The position numbers were made by a program, and so were the translations under genes. Source: an uncultured bacterium (GTDB lineage: Bacteria; Verrucomicrobiota; Lentisphaeria; Victivallales; Victivallaceae). From it: a DNA stretch of 8,986 nucleotides. Under the pieces are notes generated by a model, which was given only the letters and a program-made list of their open reading frames with translations, ran no database searches and was not told where the DNA came from. Positions 1 to 4,719 of this stretch are shown here, in pieces. The stretch covers positions 1 through 8,986 of the forward strand of contig CASECL010000035.1 of assembly GCA_949286445.1 (NCBI GenBank). Direction: 5' to 3'. Position 1 is the stretch's first letter. Each line of letters begins with the position of its first letter.

Positions 1-516
1 CGGGCGGGAAAGTTGTGTTTTCTGCTGGATGCGTTGAAAGGATTTGTACCGACCTATCTGGCGGTGCGTTACGGCGGTGCGTACACTCCGCTGCTGGCAG
101 GCGGAGGGGCGATTAACGGGCACATGTTTCCATGGTATTTGAAGTTCAAGGGGGCGAAAGGGGTGTCGACTGCCGGAGTAGTGGTGCTGGCAATTACGCA
201 TTAGTCAGTGGGTGCGGCATTCGCAGTATGGACGGGGGTGTTTTTTATCTCCGGCTATGTTTCACTGGCCAGTATTTCCGCTGCGGCGGTACTGCCTTTT
301 GTCATACTGGCACTGAATTGCTGGGCTCCGGAGGCGGTGCGTCCGGTGCCTGTGCCGTCATTCTGCTTTATTACCGTGGCGGCGGTGCTGGCAATCTGGA
401 AGCACCGCAGCAATATAGTGCGTTTGCTTAACGGCACCGAGTCATCTTTTAAACACAGGAAAAAATCCTGCGAAGAACAGGAAAAAGCTGAAAATATCAA
501 GGGGGAAACCCGATGA
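1..516 (+). pseudogene. plsY: PlsY acyl-phosphate:glycerol-3-phosphate acyltransferase, 5'-partial, interrupted by in-frame TAG
   Basis: PlsY is an inner-membrane enzyme that moves an acyl group from acyl-phosphate (made by PlsX) to sn-1 of glycerol-3-phosphate. The reading frame is already open at base 1, so the start and motif 1 lie upstream. Residues from the window edge give the family pattern 'LLDALKGF', then motif 2 'GHMFPWYLKFKGAKGVST' (usual core FKGGKGVAT, so the second Gly is Ala), and after the break motif 3 'GYVSLAS' and the typical 'HRSNIVRLL' end. Between motifs 2 and 3 a TAG stop (202-204) interrupts the same frame; there is no frameshift, and the spacing from FKG to SLAS matches intact PlsY proteins as I recall them. 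TAG is a normal stop for gpsA next door, so recoding is unlikely. A GTG at 208, directly after the stop, could allow restart, but no good ribosome site precedes it. Options are a nonsense mutation, a sequence error, or a split or readthrough gene. Family identity is firm; its status is not. Confidence 0.82.
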
Positions 517-1505
517 AAATAACAGTTTTGAGCGATGGAGCGTGGGGTACGGCCCTGGCGTCAAATCTGCTCCGCAATGGTCACGAAGTGGTAATGTGGG
601 GGCCGTTTCCGGATTATCTGGCCGAGATGGCAGATTGCCGGGAAAACCGGCGTTTCCTGCCCGGAGTGAAGCTGAATGAACGGCTGCAGTTTGAGCCGGA
701 TATGGAAAAAGCGGTTAAAGACGCTGAGGTTATTCTGCTGGCCACTCCCACCCAGTATCTGCGGGGGGTGTTGAAAACATTCCGGCCGTTTTTCCGCCGT
801 GACCGGCAGATTATTCTTAATGTGGCCAAGGGGATTGAAAAGAAAACCAATCTCCGGGTAAGTCAGATAACGGCTTCAGAACTGGGGGAAAGCAATTATG
901 TCGCTCTCTCGGGGCCGAGCCATGCGGAAGAGGTAATCCGTCAGGTTCCCACTGCGGTTGTGGCGGCATCGGCAAATCAGCAGGCGGCAGAGACAATACA
1001 AAATATTTTCATGAATCCGGTTTTCCGGGTTTACACCGCGTCTGACGTAGTTGGTGTGGAGCTGGGCGGCGCACTGAAAAATGTTATGGCGATTGCCGCC
1101 GGAATTATTGATGGAATGAAACTGGGGGACAATCCCAAGGCGGCGATGATGACCCGGGGCATTGCAGAAATGAGCCGTCTCGGGGCGGCTCTGGGGGGAG
1201 AAGCGGCGACCTTTTCCGGCTTGAGCGGCATCGGGGATCTGATTGTCACCTGCTGCAGCGGACACAGCCGCAACCGTCATGTGGGCGAAGAGCTGGGGCG
1301 GGGACGGAAACTGCCGGAAATAATTGAAAGTATGGGTATGGTGGTGGCTGAAGGGGTGCCGACTGCTGAAGGGGCGTACACGCTTGCCCGGGAAAACGGA
1401 GTGGATACACCTATTACCGAGGGGCTTTACAATATTCTTTATCACGGTCTTGAACCTGGCGAGGCGGTGGAAAGGCTGATGACGCGTTCCGCCAAAAAAG
1501 AGTAG
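513..1505 (+). CDS. gpsA: Glycerol-3-phosphate dehydrogenase [NAD(P)+]
   Basis: Reduces dihydroxyacetone phosphate to sn-glycerol-3-phosphate in the cytoplasm, the substrate of PlsY encoded just upstream. The 330-aa length is normal for the family. Visible features are an N-terminal Rossmann fold with loop 'SDGAWGTALA' (residues 7-16), 'NVAKGIE' (103-109), 'ALSGPSHAEEV' (131-141), the catalytic-lysine segment 'GGALKNVMAIAAG' with K189, and the C-terminal substrate-domain signature 'FSGLSGIGDLIVTC' to 'HSRNRHVG' (235-258). The first glycine of the usual GxGxxG loop is Ser7, an uncommon but probably tolerated change. The ATG at 513 overlaps the plsY TGA (514-516), and a purine-rich AAGGGGG ends about 7 nt before it, which supports this start and translational coupling to plsY. 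It ends with TAG, showing that TAG terminates in this genome. Assignment is very sure. Confidence 0.97.
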   Translation: MKITVLSDGAWGTALASNLLRNGHEVVMWGPFPDYLAEMADCRENRRFLPGVKLNERLQFEPDMEKAVKDAEVILLATPTQYLRGVLKTFRPFFRRDRQIILNVAKGIEKKTNLRVSQITASELGESNYVALSGPSHAEEVIRQVPTAVVAASANQQAAETIQNIFMNPVFRVYTASDVVGVELGGALKNVMAIAAGIIDGMKLGDNPKAAMMTRGIAEMSRLGAALGGEAATFSGLSGIGDLIVTCCSGHSRNRHVGEELGRGRKLPEIIESMGMVVAEGVPTAEGAYTLARENGVDTPITEGLYNILYHGLEPGEAVERLMTRSAKKE

Positions 1506-1508
1506 AAA

Positions 1509-1531
1509 TTCTGCAAACAGTGATTGCAGAA
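1509..1531 (+). repeat. 8-bp perfect inverted repeat (hairpin) just after gpsA
   Basis: TTCTGCAA (1509-1516) and TTGCAGAA (1524-1531) are exact reverse complements separated by a 7-nt loop, beginning 3 nt after the gpsA stop. No T-run follows the right arm, so it is not a typical intrinsic terminator. It could stabilise the 3' end of the plsY-gpsA message or act as a processing or Rho-assisted stop. The rest of the 203-nt gap to 1708 shows no convincing promoter. It holds a G-rich patch (G5 at 1613, G8 at 1631-1638, GGG at 1646). Confidence 0.45.
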
Positions 1532-1708
1532 AGCTGTTTATCCCCGCCGGGGAAAACGGTGTCTGCCGGGTGTGTGATGAGTCGGCGGATGGGAGAGATG
1601 AGTTTGCAGATTGGGGGAGATTTTGCGGCCGGGGGGGGAGAAGACGGGTTTAAAAAAACAGGAAAATGCGGCATTTGCAGCAGAGCAGATTAGAGAATAG
1701 AAGAATTT

Positions 1709-2158
1709 ATGGATAGAAAGTTATTGTCAGCCAATTTCAAACGCGATTATGTAGCGTTTGCCGCGGTGGTTTTGTTTTTTCTGATAATTGCCGGAGAGGT
1801 GTTTATCGCCTTCTTTATTCCGATGTATGTCAGCAACGGCAGCGCGCTGGCAGTACAGGAGAACCGTCAGCGGATGGTGGATTCTTTTGACTGGATGCGC
1901 AACAGTATTTACCGGAGCAGTTTTAAAAATGACGCGGTACGGGAGGAAGTGGAGCTGATTTACTGGAATTTGAACATGCTGGCAGATTATCTGCGTGACA
2001 ATGTGGATACGATGACACCGGATGAAATTGCTGATATGCAGAAAGATATGGATGACATGAACCGTATTTACGGACAGCTTAGCGGCGGAGTGTATTTCAA
2101 CCGGGGTAAAAAGATACAGTTCAACTCCGCACTGGACCGTTTGAGCGGCAAACTTTGA
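1709..2158 (+). CDS. Hypothetical single-pass membrane protein (149 aa)
   Basis: I do not recognise the family. The N-terminus is short and basic (K4, K11, R12), followed by a long hydrophobic stretch at residues 14-41 ('FFLIIAGEVFIAFFIP' in part), which fits one membrane anchor or an uncleaved signal with the rest outside the cytoplasm. The remaining ~105 residues look mostly helical and charged, with an acidic methionine-rich segment around 100-120 (MTPDEIADMQKDMDDMNR) that could form a coiled coil. No catalytic motif is visible. The ATG at 1709 is the only ATG available after an in-frame TAG at 1691; the upstream purines give only a weak ribosome site. It ends 9 nt before the heptose kinase gene, so it is probably the first gene of the LPS operon, and a role in envelope assembly is inferred only from that position. 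Coding status is supported by clean strand continuity and the membrane-protein composition. Confidence 0.72.
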   Translation: MDRKLLSANFKRDYVAFAAVVLFFLIIAGEVFIAFFIPMYVSNGSALAVQENRQRMVDSFDWMRNSIYRSSFKNDAVREEVELIYWNLNMLADYLRDNVDTMTPDEIADMQKDMDDMNRIYGQLSGGVYFNRGKKIQFNSALDRLSGKL

Positions 2159-2167
2159 GAAAGACGG

Positions 2168-3169
2168 ATGAATATGCTGGAATATATCAATAAATTTCCT
2201 TCACAGCGGGTAGCTGTTGTCGGCGATGTTATGCTGGATGGTTACGTCTGGGGCCGGGCGGGACGGATTTCTCCGGAGGCCCCGGTGCCGGTGGTGGAGG
2301 TGGACAGAATAACCAGCTGCCTGGGCGGCGCGGCCAATGTCATGCGCAATGTGGCTACATTGGGCGGGCAGGTGACTGCATTCGGCGTAACCGGCCGTGA
2401 CCGTGACGGGGAGGAGATACGGAAACAGTTGCAGAAGTACGGCATATCGCCGGATAATCTGGTTGAAGATGCCGCCCGGCGTACCACCCACAAACAGCGG
2501 GTAATTGCCGGAACCCAGCAGCTTTTGCGGGTTGATTACGAAGATGTCGCCCCGGTGAATGAGAATATCCGGGAGGCGATTGCCGACCGGGTGATCGGAT
2601 TAGTCGAGCGCGGCGGGGTGGATGCGGTTATATTTGAGGATTACGGCAAGGGATTGCTGTCGGAAGCCATGATTGAACGGGTGGTTGAAGCTGCGGTAAA
2701 AGCCGGAGTAATCACCCTCCTTGATCCCAAGCCGGGCAATCTTGCTCCGGTAAAACACCTTACCATGATGAAGCCCAACCGCAACGAGGCCATGCTTATG
2801 GCCGGCATCAAAGAGCGGCCGGGCGAAAACCGCATCGCGGAGGCGGCGGCAAAAATACTTGAACAATGGGAATTGGAGTATCTGCTTATTTCCCTTGCCG
2901 CGGACGGCATGGCACTTTCCCGTCCGGAACGGGAATTGAAGTTGATTCCCACCCGTGCCAGGGAGGTTTTTGACGTTTCCGGGGCGGGTGATACGGTGGT
3001 GGCAACCTGTGCGCTGGCTCTGTCCGCCGGGGCGTCGCCGGAAATTGCCGCTGAACTGGCTAACTATGCCGCCGGAATTGTGGTGGGGAAAGTCGGCACT
3101 GTAACCATTGCCGCTGAAGAACTTAAAAATAATATTGCCGGAACGCTTTCCGGAGGAGAAAAAAGATAA
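2168..3169 (+). CDS. rfaE1: D-glycero-beta-D-manno-heptose-7-phosphate kinase (kinase domain only)
   Basis: PfkB/ribokinase-family sugar kinase that phosphorylates heptose-7-phosphate at C1 to the 1,7-bisphosphate, a step toward ADP-heptose for the LPS inner core. Evidence: 'VVGDVMLDGYVWG' (17-29), the HldE/RfaE hallmark 'RISPEAPVPV' (33-42), 'CLGGAANVMRN' (51-61), 'EDYGKGLL' (157-164), 'KPNRNEA' (202-208), and PfkB signature 2 'DVSGAGDTVVA' (269-279) with D275 the expected catalytic base. At 333 aa it matches only the N-terminal half of bifunctional HldE; no adenylyltransferase domain with an HxGH motif follows, so that activity must come from a gene elsewhere. Start at 2168 is taken with GAGAAAG upstream; an ATG two codons in (2174) is an alternative. 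It sits 9 nt after the membrane-protein gene and 1 nt before kdsB. A related sugar kinase is possible, but the 'ISPEAPVPV' pattern and the Kdo-gene neighbours favour heptose. Confidence 0.9.
   Translation: MNMLEYINKFPSQRVAVVGDVMLDGYVWGRAGRISPEAPVPVVEVDRITSCLGGAANVMRNVATLGGQVTAFGVTGRDRDGEEIRKQLQKYGISPDNLVEDAARRTTHKQRVIAGTQQLLRVDYEDVAPVNENIREAIADRVIGLVERGGVDAVIFEDYGKGLLSEAMIERVVEAAVKAGVITLLDPKPGNLAPVKHLTMMKPNRNEAMLMAGIKERPGENRIAEAAAKILEQWELEYLLISLAADGMALSRPERELKLIPTRAREVFDVSGAGDTVVATCALALSAGASPEIAAELANYAAGIVVGKVGTVTIAAEELKNNIAGTLSGGEKR
3152..3158 (+). promoter_or_regulatory. Ribosome binding site that fixes the kdsB start
   Basis: GGAGGAG lies inside the last codons of rfaE1, 12 nt before ATG 3171. 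An upstream TTG in the same frame (3108) would add 21 residues that have no counterpart in KdsB proteins. The Shine-Dalgarno sequence and the 'MSNCAVIIPARY' N-terminus both select 3171. Confidence 0.7.
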
Positions 3170-3170
3170 A

Positions 3171-3896
3171 ATGAGTAATTGTGCAGTAATTATCCCCGCG
3201 CGTTACGCCAGCACCCGTTTCCCCGGCAAAATGCTGGCGGATCTGGCGGGAAAACCATTGATAATCCACGTTTGTGAAAAGGCGGCGGCTTCCAAAGCCG
3301 ACCTGGTGGCGGTGGCAACTGACCATGAAAAGATTTTTGAAACAGTAAGTTCACGCAACTTCAAGGCGGTAATGACCCGGGCCGATCATCCCACCGGAAG
3401 CGACCGGATATATGAGGCGGCGGAGAAAATCGGCTGCGATATTATTATCAATGTGCAGGGCGATGAACCGCTGATACCGACCTCGGTGATTGACGAACTT
3501 ATTGACTTGATGAAAAATAATCCTGAGCTGGAAATGGCAACCGTGGCTGTACCGGCATCCAGGGAGGAAATGGCTGATCCCAACAAGGTGAAAGTTGTTT
3601 TCGGCAGCGATAATTACGCGCTTTACTTCAGCCGTTCGGTAATTCCGTTTCTGCGGACCGGGGGAACGGATACTCCGGTTTATCTGCATTGGGGCATCTA
3701 TGCCTACCGCCGGGCCGCACTGGATAAATTTGTTCATCTGCCCGCAGGACGGCTGGAAAACTGCGAAAAACTCGAACAGCTCCGGGCTTTGGAAAACGGA
3801 ATAAAAATTTACGTTATGACCAGTTCATTGCAGAGTATCGGAGTGGATACACCGGAAGATCTGGCTGAGGCAGAGAAAAAACTCAGGGGAGAATAA
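3171..3896 (+). CDS. kdsB: 3-deoxy-manno-octulosonate cytidylyltransferase (CMP-Kdo synthetase)
   Basis: Activates Kdo with CTP to give CMP-Kdo, the donor used by Kdo transferase on lipid A, in the cytoplasm. The 241-aa product has the usual length. Visible motifs are the nucleotide-binding 'IPARYASTRFPGK' (8-20), 'HPTGSDRI' (73-80), the metal-binding 'NVQGDEPLI' (94-102, D98), 'HWGIYAYRR' (173-181), the sugar-site segment 'LENCEKLEQLRALE' (195-208), and the late 'GVDTPEDL' (224-231) whose D226 is the second expected metal ligand. All key positions are present. It starts 1 nt after the rfaE1 stop and ends 4 nt before kdsA, so the three genes are almost certainly co-transcribed and likely translationally coupled. 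Nothing unusual. Confidence 0.96.
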   Translation: MSNCAVIIPARYASTRFPGKMLADLAGKPLIIHVCEKAAASKADLVAVATDHEKIFETVSSRNFKAVMTRADHPTGSDRIYEAAEKIGCDIIINVQGDEPLIPTSVIDELIDLMKNNPELEMATVAVPASREEMADPNKVKVVFGSDNYALYFSRSVIPFLRTGGTDTPVYLHWGIYAYRRAALDKFVHLPAGRLENCEKLEQLRALENGIKIYVMTSSLQSIGVDTPEDLAEAEKKLRGE

Positions 3897-3900
3897 GATA

Positions 3901-4719
3901 ATGAGCAGAGTAATTAAATACCGCGGTGTGGAAATAGGCAGCGGCCGTCTGGTTCTGATCGCCGGGCCGTGTATGGCTGAATCTTATGAAATCTGTGCTT
4001 CCGCCGCAGAGTTTTTGAAGAATTTGTGCGCAAAATATGGCGTTGGTTATGTTTTCAAAGCCTCGTATGACAAAGCCAACCGTTCCAGCGGCGATACCGT
4101 CCGGGGACCCGGACTGGAAAAAGGGCTGGAGATACTGGCCAGAATAAAGAAAGAGTTCGATGTGCCGGTGATTACTGATGTGCATGAAAGCGGAGAAGTT
4201 CCGGCTGTGGCGGAAGTGGTTGATTTTCTGCAGATTCCGGCTTTTCTCTGCCGGCAGACAGACTTGCTTCTGGCGGCCGGACGCACCGGAAAACCGGTTA
4301 ATATCAAAAAAGGTCAGTTCATGGCTCCGGAAGATATGAAAGGAGCGGTGGGGAAAGTGCGTTCCACCGGAAATGACCTGGTGATGCTTACAGAACGGGG
4401 AACGACTTTCGGTTACCACAATCTGGTGGTGGATATGCGTTCACTCCCGGCAATGCGCAGTTTCGATGTGCCGGTGATTTTTGACGCCACCCACAGCGTT
4501 CAGCTGCCCGGAGGGATGGGAAATGCTTCCGGCGGACAGCGGGAATATGTGCCGACTTTAGCTCTGGCGGCGGCGGCGGCGGGAATTGACGGACTCTTTT
4601 GCGAGGTGCATCCCAATCCGGATAAAGCTCTGTCCGATGGAGCTAATTCACTCAATTTTGCCATGGCAGGTGACTTGCTCGGCCGGGTACTGAAAGTTTT
4701 TGAAGCGGTGAAATCATGA
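3901..4719 (+). CDS. kdsA: 3-deoxy-8-phosphooctulonate synthase (Kdo-8-phosphate synthase), metal-dependent class
   Basis: Condenses phosphoenolpyruvate with arabinose-5-phosphate to give Kdo-8-phosphate, the committed Kdo step. The 272 aa cover a full TIM barrel. Diagnostic segments are 'AGPCMAES' (21-28), 'FKASYDKANRSS' (52-63), 'RGPGLEKGL' (68-76), 'ITDVHE' (91-96), 'QIPAFLCRQTDLL' (111-123), 'GYHNLVVDMR' (171-180) and 'FDATHSVQLPG' (194-204). Known metal-dependent enzymes (e.g. Aquifex) use Cys, His, Glu and Asp ligands; C24, H198, E235 and D246 occupy those places here, whereas metal-independent enzymes such as E. coli KdsA have Asn at the Cys position. I therefore infer a class II enzyme. 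AGGGGAG at 3885-3891 is a good ribosome site for ATG 3901. KdsC phosphatase and KdsD isomerase are not nearby. The TGA overlaps the next ATG (ATGA). Confidence 0.96.
   Translation: MSRVIKYRGVEIGSGRLVLIAGPCMAESYEICASAAEFLKNLCAKYGVGYVFKASYDKANRSSGDTVRGPGLEKGLEILARIKKEFDVPVITDVHESGEVPAVAEVVDFLQIPAFLCRQTDLLLAAGRTGKPVNIKKGQFMAPEDMKGAVGKVRSTGNDLVMLTERGTTFGYHNLVVDMRSLPAMRSFDVPVIFDATHSVQLPGGMGNASGGQREYVPTLALAAAAAGIDGLFCEVHPNPDKALSDGANSLNFAMAGDLLGRVLKVFEAVKS

Noticed and set aside
208..516. A separate short gene starting at GTG 208
   Set aside because: Its product is the C-terminal part of PlsY in the same frame as the upstream part, so it is treated as the continuation past the TAG and not as an independent gene. 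Restart is mentioned only as a possibility.
876..1445. 189-aa minus-strand open frame opposite gpsA
   Set aside because: Overlaps a secure gpsA on the other strand; its His/Arg/Pro-rich composition is typical of antisense shadows.
1577..1693. 38-aa plus-strand reading frame in the gpsA/membrane-protein gap, ending in a Cys-containing 'KCGICSRAD'
   Set aside because: No Shine-Dalgarno sequence, glycine runs come from the G tracts, and the two cysteines alone are too little evidence. Would reconsider if conserved in relatives.
3108..3170. Upstream TTG start extending KdsB by 21 residues
   Set aside because: Would lie wholly inside rfaE1, and the GGAGGAG before ATG 3171 plus the family N-terminus favour the shorter form.
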